Source: CAZADS01 sp964483985
GTDB lineage: Bacteria; Pseudomonadota; Alphaproteobacteria; Thalassobaculales; Thalassobaculaceae
NCBI GenBank assembly: GCA_964483985.1
Contig: CAZADS010000037.1
Span: 1 to 22,092 of the forward strand
Direction of reading: 5' to 3'
Length of the DNA stretch: 22,092 nucleotides
Part shown: piece after piece, positions 7,929 through 14,554 of the stretch
Layout: each line of letters begins with the position of its first letter
How positions within the stretch are numbered: the first letter of the stretch is position 1
Position numbers and translations under genes: made by a program
The notes under the pieces: generated by a model
Seen by the model: the letters and a program-made list of their open reading frames with translations, nothing else
Database searches by the model: none
Told to the model about the DNA's origin: nothing

Positions 7929-7958
7929 TTGCAAAACTGAGTGTAGAACTTCTACATT
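7929..7958 (+). promoter_or_regulatory. Candidate promoter and palindromic operator ahead of the GST-ligase operon
   Basis: A perfect 7-1-7 palindrome, TGTAGAA-C-TTCTACA, lies at 7942-7956. It overlaps a possible sigma-70-type promoter with -35 TTGCAA (7929-7934), an 18-bp spacer and -10 TACATT (7953-7958). The palindrome would sit on the spacer and -10, the usual place for a repressor site. A smaller hairpin, CTGT-gaa-ACAG, follows. Each promoter box matches consensus at only four of six bases. A 7-bp perfect palindrome is expected about once by chance in the combined intergenic DNA here, so the call rests mainly on position. Confidence 0.3.
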
Positions 7959-8038
7959 CTGTGAAACAGTTCGATTGGCTCTGAGCAGCGAGTTTATCTG
8001 ATACTGTTAAATCAAATGATGTAAATGCGGAGAAGTAG

Positions 8039-8731
8039 ATGATCGATCTTTATTACTGGCCGACTCCTAATGGTCATAAAGTTTCAATCGCCCTAGAGGA
8101 GATGGGCCTAGCCTATAATGTTAAACCTATTAACATAGGGGAAGGTGACCAGTTTAATGAAGACTTTCTAGCCATCAATCCAAATCACCGTATTCCGGCA
8201 ATAGTTGATGCCGACGGACCGAACGGGAGTTCTTATACTTTATTTGAATCCGGAGCTATTCTTGTATATTTGGCAGAAAAATGCGGCCAGTTTCTTCCGT
8301 CAGATGCCTCTTCTCGGTATCGATGTTTGGAGTGGGTAATGTTTCAAATGGGTGGAGTTGGCCCAATGTTCGGGCAAGCTAACCATTTTATAATGTATGC
8401 GCCGCAAAAAATTGACTACGCTGTTGATCGATATTCAAATGAGGTAAAACGTTTGTGTCGAGTATTGGATAAACGGCTAGGACAGTCGGAGTTCCTTGGT
8501 GGCCCATTTTCTATCGCGGATATGGCGTCTTTTCCATGGGTAAGAAACTATGAACGGTATGGTGTGGTCTTAGATGAACTATCTAATCTCAAAAGATGGT
8601 TAAAAGAAATAGAAGCTCGCGAAGGTGTTAAGAGGGGATTGGCCGTGTTGGAGGAAAAACGCCGAACGAAACCAATATCCGATGAGGAGAGGGAAGTTAT
8701 GTTTGGGGCGACCCAGTACCAGCGCAGGTGA
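8039..8731 (+). CDS. Glutathione S-transferase family protein, YfcG/YghU-like
   Basis: A 230-residue protein with an N-terminal thioredoxin-like domain (about 1-85) and a helical C-terminal domain (about 95-205). Motifs match the Nu-class YfcG/YghU group of glutathione disulfide-bond oxidoreductases: WPTPNGHKVSIALEE (7-21), where Thr9 and Asn11 are the expected glutathione-thiol-binding residues, the cis-Pro loop NHRIPAIVD (49-57, Pro53), and FESGAILVYLAEK (69-81) with Glu70/Ser71 binding the gamma-glutamyl group. A SIADMASFPWV motif (158-168) is the N-capping box of the second domain. It is the first gene of a four-gene operon, with ATG 8039 preceded by GGAG and the next gene only 6 bp away. 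The role may be thiol addition to or removal from a pathway intermediate rather than detoxification (inference). Confidence 0.92.
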   Translation: MIDLYYWPTPNGHKVSIALEEMGLAYNVKPINIGEGDQFNEDFLAINPNHRIPAIVDADGPNGSSYTLFESGAILVYLAEKCGQFLPSDASSRYRCLEWVMFQMGGVGPMFGQANHFIMYAPQKIDYAVDRYSNEVKRLCRVLDKRLGQSEFLGGPFSIADMASFPWVRNYERYGVVLDELSNLKRWLKEIEAREGVKRGLAVLEEKRRTKPISDEEREVMFGATQYQRR

Positions 8732-8737
8732 TCCGCT

Positions 8738-9592
8738 ATGAAGGGTAATATTTGGCCGGGCGAAAAACGTCTCGCTTTATCGTTAGTGGTTAACGTTGAA
8801 GAAGGGTCTGAACTTTCCGTAGCTGACGGAGATCGTGGCCCGGAGCCAGTTGACGAGCTTGGCGTTACTGTAAAAAAACCAATCCGAAATTTTGGTAATG
8901 AGAGTAATTATCTTTATGGTATTAAACGAGGCGCACCTAGGATAATGGATCTTTTGGAGCGCTATGGGCTTACTTGCACTTTCACCGCGGCTGCGTTGAG
9001 CTTGGAACGGTCCCCCAAACTTGCAAGTAGAATCGTACATGGAGGTCATGAGGTTTGCAGTCATGGTTGGCGTTGGATACATCAATTCCAAATGGATGAG
9101 GCCACAGAACGCGACTTCATAAGAAAGGCAGTGCGTTCTATCAAAAAAACAACTGGAAACCGGCCAGTTGGTTGGCTGTCTCGTTATCTTTTAACGCCTA
9201 ATACGCGCCGTCTTTTAGTCGAAGAAGGCTTTAAATACCATATGGACGATTATTCTGATGACCAACCATTCTGGGAACAAGTTGATGGACAGCCAATTTT
9301 GATTCTCCCTTATGCGGTTGATAGCAATGATATGAAGATGTGGACTGCGCCGGCTTATACTCCGGAACAATGGTATCGATATGCCATTGATACTTTTGAC
9401 CAACTTTATTTGGAGGGCGCCGCGGAGCCGCGGATGATGTCATTTGGCATTCATCTACGTATCGTAGGCCGGCCAGGGCGCTTCATTTGGTTTGAACGTT
9501 TCATAGAACACGTGATTTCTCATAAAGATGTTTGGATTGCTTCTCGTTGCCAAATAGCCAACCACTGGGCTGCAGTTTATCCTTTTTCGTGA
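8738..9592 (+). CDS. Polysaccharide deacetylase family protein, PuuE allantoinase-like
   Basis: A 284-residue carbohydrate-esterase-4-fold protein of the PuuE (metal-independent allantoinase) branch rather than a true sugar deacetylase. The first-strand motif reads LVVNVEEGSE (16-25) instead of the TFDDG of metal-dependent NodB enzymes, as in PuuE. GGHEVCSHGWRW (102-113) and the C-terminal HLRIVGRPGRF (239-249) also match that branch. There is no signal peptide, so it is cytoplasmic, which excludes cell-wall deacetylation. Likely chemistry is hydrolysis of a C-N bond in a cyclic amide or N-acyl compound. Nothing else of purine catabolism is nearby, so allantoin is not assumed. It follows the GST gene by 6 bp and precedes MmgE/PrpD by 13 bp. 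Confidence 0.85.
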   Translation: MKGNIWPGEKRLALSLVVNVEEGSELSVADGDRGPEPVDELGVTVKKPIRNFGNESNYLYGIKRGAPRIMDLLERYGLTCTFTAAALSLERSPKLASRIVHGGHEVCSHGWRWIHQFQMDEATERDFIRKAVRSIKKTTGNRPVGWLSRYLLTPNTRRLLVEEGFKYHMDDYSDDQPFWEQVDGQPILILPYAVDSNDMKMWTAPAYTPEQWYRYAIDTFDQLYLEGAAEPRMMSFGIHLRIVGRPGRFIWFERFIEHVISHKDVWIASRCQIANHWAAVYPFS

Positions 9593-9605
9593 TGGGGGAA
9601 CTTTT

Positions 9606-10970
9606 ATGAAAGATCCAATCGAAGGTTTAGCGGATCATGTAATATCGGCGCAATATCAAGACATGCCGGCCAATGCCATTGAAGCGGCTAAAACTTATAT
9701 TCTGGATTCCTTTGGCGTTGGTCTTGCCGGTTCGACGGGACCTTTTATCGATGAGTTATTAAAGACATTTTCCGATAGGAATATTTCTGGTCCGGCCGCC
9801 CGAGTTCTTGGTCAAAGTGCTAAGCTAACGCCGTCTGATGCGGCCCTTATGAATGGCTATCAGATTCACAATTCCGAGTTTGATTGCGTCCATGAAAAAG
9901 CGGTCCTTCATCCAATGACCGTGTTGCTCTCTGCGTTACTGGCGGATGGTGATCGTCGTGGAGGAATAAATGGGCAAACTCTTATCGAAGCTTCAGTGCT
10001 GGGAGTGGACGTCGCTTGCAATCTGGGTGTCGCGTGCTCCACTGGCTTGCAATTTTTTCGTCCAGCTACGGCGGGCGCGTTTGCCGCTGTGGCGGCGATA
10101 GGTAGGGCACGCAATTACGATAAAGAAACCCTTTTAAACGCATTTTCATTAGTTTATTCGCAACTATCAGGAACTATGCAAGCGCATACCGAAGGATCGC
10201 CTTTGTTAGCCCTACAAATTGGTTTCAACTCCCGTAACGCCTTAGTTGCATGTGACCTCGCAGAAAATGGGTTGCCAGGGCTGGAGGGAGTACTTGAAGG
10301 ACCATTTGGATATTTTGGTTTGATTGAGAGGAACGGTGATATTGGTAGCTTATTACCTTCCCTTGGCGAAGTTTGGAGAATCACAGAGGTGGCACATAAG
10401 CCATTTCCTAGTGGCCGAGCCACGCACGGTATTGTTGATGCTATTCGAGAGTTTCAAAGCCAGAAGCAGATCAATGTTGATGATATTAACAAAGTTGAAG
10501 CGCATGTTCCGTCTTTGACTCACCATCTAATTGGGAGACCAGTTCATAATGCAATGGAGGTAAATTACGCCCGCCTAAATGGCCAATATGCTGCGTCCGT
10601 TATGCTCCAGCGTGGTTTCATTGGAATAGATGATTTCACAATGGATTCTATAAGAGATAGAACATCGGTATCGTTAGCTGAAAAGGTAATTATTTCAATT
10701 AACGATGACCCGGATCCAAATGCTTTGTCACCGGTCGATGTTGTTATACATATGAAAGATGGTTCTCTTTTGACAAAGAGAATAGAAACGGTCTACGGGA
10801 ATCCCAAAAAGCCAATGACGCGCGAAGCACATCTAAGTAAATTTCGCCGAAATTGGGCGGCTTCGGCGACATCGCTTTCAGAGCAAGATGGCGAAAAAAT
10901 GATTGATTTGACTGACAATTTAGAACAGCTTGCGGACATTCGCGAACTTATTGACCTTGCGACAGGTTAG
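9606..10970 (+). CDS. MmgE/PrpD family protein
   Basis: A 454-residue MmgE/PrpD-family protein. Characterised members include 2-methylcitrate dehydratase (PrpD), cis-aconitate decarboxylase and Iminodisuccinate epimerase, all acting on polycarboxylates. The N-terminal all-helical domain (about 1-265) contains KTYILDSFGVGLAGS, an Asn-rich segment MNGYQIHNSEFDCVH (81-95) and the long helical FFRPATAGAFAAVAAIGRA. The smaller alpha/beta domain follows, with KPFPSGRATHGIVDA. It is full length and intact. It starts after GGGGGAAC and sits third in the operon. In this setting a hydration, dehydration or epimerisation of an acid released by the PuuE-like enzyme is a natural reading, but the substrate is not determinable. 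Confidence 0.9.
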   Translation: MKDPIEGLADHVISAQYQDMPANAIEAAKTYILDSFGVGLAGSTGPFIDELLKTFSDRNISGPAARVLGQSAKLTPSDAALMNGYQIHNSEFDCVHEKAVLHPMTVLLSALLADGDRRGGINGQTLIEASVLGVDVACNLGVACSTGLQFFRPATAGAFAAVAAIGRARNYDKETLLNAFSLVYSQLSGTMQAHTEGSPLLALQIGFNSRNALVACDLAENGLPGLEGVLEGPFGYFGLIERNGDIGSLLPSLGEVWRITEVAHKPFPSGRATHGIVDAIREFQSQKQINVDDINKVEAHVPSLTHHLIGRPVHNAMEVNYARLNGQYAASVMLQRGFIGIDDFTMDSIRDRTSVSLAEKVIISINDDPDPNALSPVDVVIHMKDGSLLTKRIETVYGNPKKPMTREAHLSKFRRNWAASATSLSEQDGEKMIDLTDNLEQLADIRELIDLATG

Positions 10971-10979
10971 ATACATCGA

Positions 10980-12356
10980 ATGGCGCGGTATTTTGCTGAA
11001 TCAAATCCGGAAGAATTACTCGTTCAATATCCAATAGGACAAAATTTCTTAGATAAAATAGCGACATTAAGTCGAGATCAAATGAGAAGCATACAAGAAA
11101 GGCGGTTTCTAAATCTGATGGAAGGAGCTTGGAAGGTGCCGTTTTATAAACGACATTGGGAAGCGGTAGGACTCACTCCGGATGACATAAGGTCGCTAGA
11201 TGACCTTTCAAAAATACCTACCTTTTCTAAATCAGATTTAATGGCAAGTGTTGAGACGTACCCGCCATTTGGTGATTTTGTCGGTGTGGGCTCGTGGACT
11301 GATGGAAATCGCGTAATAATGCATACGACTAGTGGTACAACTGGTCGCCCACAACCACTGTTTTTTGGCCCTAGGGATCGAGAAATTCAAAACGTTTTAC
11401 TTGCTCGTGCCTACCTGCTTCAGGGTTTGAGATCCAATGATATTGTGCATTCGGTCTACGGATTTGGAATGGTAAATGGGGGGCATTATATAAGGGAGGC
11501 CATCCTTCATTATACGGATGCGTTGCTTTTACCGGCGGGCACTGGATTAGAGACGCGATCGGAGCAACAGATAGAATTGATTCAACGGTTTGGTGTGACA
11601 GTGTTGGTGGGTTTTTCAGATTATATTATAAAATTGGCCGAAATAGCACGATCTAAGGGACTAGAACCAGGTATTGATCTAAAAGTTAGAATGATTTCAG
11701 GACACCTCACTGGAGATGGGGGAAGGGTAATAAAAGAGGTGTGGGGCGGGGCCGAAGCATACGATTGGTATGGGGTTGGTGATACGGGAATAATTGCCGC
11801 AGAAGGATGTGATCGAAACGGCCTCTATATTTGGGAAGATGCACATCTGGTAGAAATTATCGATCCGGAAACCGGGCGGCTTGTTCCGGATGGTAAGACC
11901 GGAAATATTTGCAATACAGTGCTTTTCAAGAACAGTGTCTATCCGGTAATCAGGTTTGATACCAAAGATGTTTCCGCAATATTGCCGGGCGTTGGCGATT
12001 TGGGTTTTTCTTTGCGAAGGTTGGCCGGATTTCAGGGACGAAGCGATAATATGGTTAAGTTAAGGGGCATTAATGTTTACCCCACGGGTATTGGCAGTAT
12101 TTTGCAGGAAGTGAAAGAAACGGGGGACGAATATTTCTGCCGCCTTACTAATAAAAACGGCCAAGAAGTTATGACCGTTGTATGTGAAGCGAGGAAACGG
12201 GGAGTAAATCAAAAACTTAAAGAGAAAATTGCAAAGTTGCTTCGCGAACGCTTGGGCGTAGCGATCGAAGTTGAATTAGTAGCATTTGGTCAGACTGCGG
12301 CTTCGACTCAAATTGATAGTCGGCAAAAGCCAATCAGACTAATAGACGATAGATAA
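10980..12356 (+). CDS. Phenylacetate-CoA ligase (PaaK)-like adenylate-forming enzyme
   Basis: A 458-residue AMP-binding enzyme with the length and architecture of phenylacetate-CoA ligases. The phosphate-binding loop TTSGTTGRP is at 116-124. YDWYGVGDTG (261-270) occupies the acid/adenine-binding position. RFDTKD (325-330) supplies the ribose-binding Asp. GRSDNMVKLRGINVYPTG (353-370) is the hinge into the small C-terminal domain, which is complete. It is expected to activate a carboxylic acid with ATP, usually onto CoA. It begins 9 bp after MmgE/PrpD with no strong Shine-Dalgarno, suggesting coupled translation, and closes the four-gene operon. The substrate need not be aromatic: PaaK homologues in such clusters activate varied acids. 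Confidence 0.9.
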   Translation: MARYFAESNPEELLVQYPIGQNFLDKIATLSRDQMRSIQERRFLNLMEGAWKVPFYKRHWEAVGLTPDDIRSLDDLSKIPTFSKSDLMASVETYPPFGDFVGVGSWTDGNRVIMHTTSGTTGRPQPLFFGPRDREIQNVLLARAYLLQGLRSNDIVHSVYGFGMVNGGHYIREAILHYTDALLLPAGTGLETRSEQQIELIQRFGVTVLVGFSDYIIKLAEIARSKGLEPGIDLKVRMISGHLTGDGGRVIKEVWGGAEAYDWYGVGDTGIIAAEGCDRNGLYIWEDAHLVEIIDPETGRLVPDGKTGNICNTVLFKNSVYPVIRFDTKDVSAILPGVGDLGFSLRRLAGFQGRSDNMVKLRGINVYPTGIGSILQEVKETGDEYFCRLTNKNGQEVMTVVCEARKRGVNQKLKEKIAKLLRERLGVAIEVELVAFGQTAASTQIDSRQKPIRLIDDR

Positions 12357-12521
12357 TCATATATCGAAGGGATTTTAGCTTGGTTAGTCCTACTATAAGG
12401 AATTGAATTGCTTTCAAGGTTACGAGATGTGTTTTGAATTATCGATTTCTGATGAAGTTGAGGGCACCAATATCAAAACTAACATTAAAAAGCCAACGAC
12501 GTGGAATTGAAGGTTGCAATA

Positions 12522-13379
12522 ATGACCCAAGGTGAAAGATTTGGTTTCAGTGATGAAGAGTTAGCTAGCCAGACAACTGTTTATAAGGAAGGGTTGTTTA
12601 GGGAAAAAGTGTGCCTTGTTTCTGGCGGAGCAACCGGACTCGGTAAAGCGGTGGCAGGTCTATTTGGCCGTTTAGGCGCAAAGATTGTTTTATGCGGTCG
12701 AAGTCAAGAAAAGCTTGAAGCCGTCCTGCCGTTCTTTGATCGTTTTGGTGTGGAAGTAATGACACAAGCCATGACGATTCGAGATCCCGAGGCTGTGGAA
12801 GAACTCTTCGATAAAGTGTACCAGAAATTTGGACGTCTAGATGTACTTGTTAATAACGCAGGAGGACAATTTCCCCAGGCAGCAATTGATTTCTCTGTAA
12901 AGGGTTGGAACGCGGTAATTGATACTAATCTCAGTGGTTCTTGGTATATGATGCAAACAGCGGCAAAGCGCTGGCGGCATAGCGAAGAAGAAGGAAATAT
13001 AGTCAATATCGTTGCTGATATTTGGCGGGGAATGCCCGGTATTGCACATACTGCCGCTGCGAGAGCCGGAGTAATTTACTTATCTAAAACTATAGCGATA
13101 GAGTGGGCACCGTTAAAAATACGCGTAAATTGTGTAGCCCCGGGTTGTTGCGAGACACACGCTTTTTCTATGTATCCGGCCGAAGGAGCAAAGACCTATT
13201 GGCAAGCTAACCCAATGTTAAAACCTGGTGATGCCATGGATATTGCCGAGAGTTGCGTTTATCTGGCAGCTTCTTCTGGCAAATTTATCACAGGCGAGGT
13301 GGTAACCGTGGATGGGGGCCAACAACTTTGGGGTGATCCGTGGGCTACAGGACGGCCGAAATATTTCCAAATATCATAA
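12522..13379 (+). CDS. SDR family oxidoreductase with non-canonical active site (enoyl-CoA-reductase-like)
   Basis: A 285-residue short-chain dehydrogenase. The Rossmann motif SGGATGLG (34-41) and NNAGGQFP (111-118) are clear, so NAD(P) binding is expected. The catalytic residues differ from classical SDRs: the Ser position reads VNIVAD (161-166), and the YxxxK region reads IYLSK (185-189), with Ile where Tyr belongs and a Tyr one place later. The segment HTAAARAGV resembles, from memory, peroxisomal trans-2-enoyl-CoA reductase and related dienoyl-CoA reductase-like proteins. A CoA-thioester substrate would fit the PaaK-like ligase 165 bp upstream. GTG 12501 opens the frame but lacks a ribosome-binding site. 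ATG 12522 has GAAGG eight bases upstream and is preferred. Confidence 0.88.
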   Translation: MTQGERFGFSDEELASQTTVYKEGLFREKVCLVSGGATGLGKAVAGLFGRLGAKIVLCGRSQEKLEAVLPFFDRFGVEVMTQAMTIRDPEAVEELFDKVYQKFGRLDVLVNNAGGQFPQAAIDFSVKGWNAVIDTNLSGSWYMMQTAAKRWRHSEEEGNIVNIVADIWRGMPGIAHTAAARAGVIYLSKTIAIEWAPLKIRVNCVAPGCCETHAFSMYPAEGAKTYWQANPMLKPGDAMDIAESCVYLAASSGKFITGEVVTVDGGQQLWGDPWATGRPKYFQIS

Positions 13380-13402
13380 TAGAAAACTGATATTAATCAG
13401 TT
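13375..13402 (-). terminator. Weak intrinsic terminator of the nitronate-monooxygenase-family gene
   Basis: AACTGAT (13385-13391) and ATCAGTT (13396-13402) form a perfect 7-bp stem with an ATTA loop. On the minus strand the stem is followed by TTTTCTATTATT. The stem overlaps the TGA stop of the minus-strand gene. It is AT-rich and therefore weak, but it stands at the convergent junction where a terminator is expected. Confidence 0.35.
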
Positions 13403-14392
13403 GTTGGATATTCGGCTAAGAACTTCGTTGGCTTCCTGAATAATATCGAGAATGATCTGCTTAGCCGGCTTGACTTCCTTAATTAATCCAGCGCTTTGTC
13501 CCGCAGCTAAAGCGCCGTTTTCAGTATCACCTTTTATCCGGCCTAAAAACGACGCATTTAGACCGACTTCTTGTAATTGAGTTGGGAAGGGTTTTATTTG
13601 CTCCTCTCGACTCGACCAAAATTCAGTAAAAGCATTACGGATTATTCTTGCAGTTTTACCGGAATTTGCTCGACTGATAACAGTGCCATCTTCATCTATT
13701 TCAACTATTTTTTGTTTGTAATTTTTATGGCTTCGAGCCTCTTCCGAAGCTATAAATCGCGTTCCCATCCAAACGCCATGGGCTCCTAGAGCTAATGCTG
13801 CGACGAGAGATCGGCCATCGGCGAGACCGCCGGCCGCCAAAACGGGGACTTTAACTAGATCGACTACTTTTGAAACTAACGGCAACGTGCCCACGCGTCC
13901 GACATGACCTCCCCCTTCATTCCCAGAAGCGATGATAATATCCACTCCCGATGCTTCAAGCTTCAACGCTTGTTGGGACGTGCCAACTAATGACATAACG
14001 ATCATTCCTGCAGCGTGGGCCCTATCGACCACGCGGCTTGGGTTTCCTAAACCTGAAATTAAAACTGGAACCCGTTCATCGAATGTTACTTGAATGTGGT
14101 CTTCGACTTCTCGGGTAAAATGGGTTGAGTTGGCATCGTTATTTTTTACTTCTGTAAATAATATATCCACTCCAAACGGTTTATCTGTTGCATTTTTTAC
14201 TAGTCTTATCTCTTTTCTTAGTTCTTTTGCCGTCATGAAGGCGGATCCGATGACGCCTAGACCGCCGGCGTTTGAGACTGCCGCAGCTAATTTTCCATAG
14301 GCGACTGAATACATTCCCGCCTGACAAATTGGGAATCGAATTCCAAGAATTCGGCATACAGGATTGTTTGAAAAGTAATTAGTTTCGGCCAT
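13397..14392 (-). CDS. Nitronate monooxygenase / 2-nitropropane dioxygenase family flavoprotein
   Basis: A 331-residue FMN-dependent TIM-barrel protein of the nitronate monooxygenase family. Key stretches are PICQAGMYSV (21-30) at the first strand, GNEGGGHVGR (157-166) with the family's catalytic His163, the phosphate-binding loop AAGGLADGRSL (186-196), and GAHGVWMGTRFI (203-214). The family also includes enoyl-ACP reductase FabK and other FMN oxidoreductases, so nitroalkane oxidation is only one possibility. It is intact, with no signal peptide. It is divergent from the ThDP enzyme across 162 bp that contain an 8-bp inverted repeat. The start ATG 14392 has only a weak ribosome-binding site. 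Confidence 0.9.
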   Translation of the reverse strand: MAETNYFSNNPVCRILGIRFPICQAGMYSVAYGKLAAAVSNAGGLGVIGSAFMTAKELRKEIRLVKNATDKPFGVDILFTEVKNNDANSTHFTREVEDHIQVTFDERVPVLISGLGNPSRVVDRAHAAGMIVMSLVGTSQQALKLEASGVDIIIASGNEGGGHVGRVGTLPLVSKVVDLVKVPVLAAGGLADGRSLVAALALGAHGVWMGTRFIASEEARSHKNYKQKIVEIDEDGTVISRANSGKTARIIRNAFTEFWSSREEQIKPFPTQLQEVGLNASFLGRIKGDTENGALAAGQSAGLIKEVKPAKQIILDIIQEANEVLSRISNN

Positions 14393-14440
14393 CGATTAGT
14401 TTTCCGTCCGGTTTTCCCAGTTAGTGAACTTAACTTAAAT

Positions 14441-14469
14441 TTTGACAAAATGAATTAGTGGTTGTCAAA
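14441..14469. promoter_or_regulatory. Inverted repeat in a divergent promoter region
   Basis: TTTGACAA (14441-14448) and TTGTCAAA (14462-14469) form a perfect inverted repeat with a 13-bp gap, placing the two near-palindromic cores 20 bp (about two helical turns) apart. It lies between the start codons of the divergent flavoprotein and ThDP-enzyme genes, so a shared regulator could bind. Although TTGACA resembles a -35 box, no -10 follows at 16-18 bp on either strand. By chance alone about one such repeat is expected in the intergenic DNA of this window. Confidence 0.25.
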
Positions 14470-14554
14470 GATACGGGGATAAAGTTTCAGTAGTAGAGAT
14501 AAATGGTGGATAATTTAAAACAAGACTTGGTGTGATGAGCTAAAGGGATTTGAA

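Noticed and set aside
12425..12482. GTTTTGA and TCAAAAC as an inverted repeat upstream of the SDR at 12522
   Set aside because: Seven-base arms about 35 bp apart are within chance expectation, and no promoter elements align with them.
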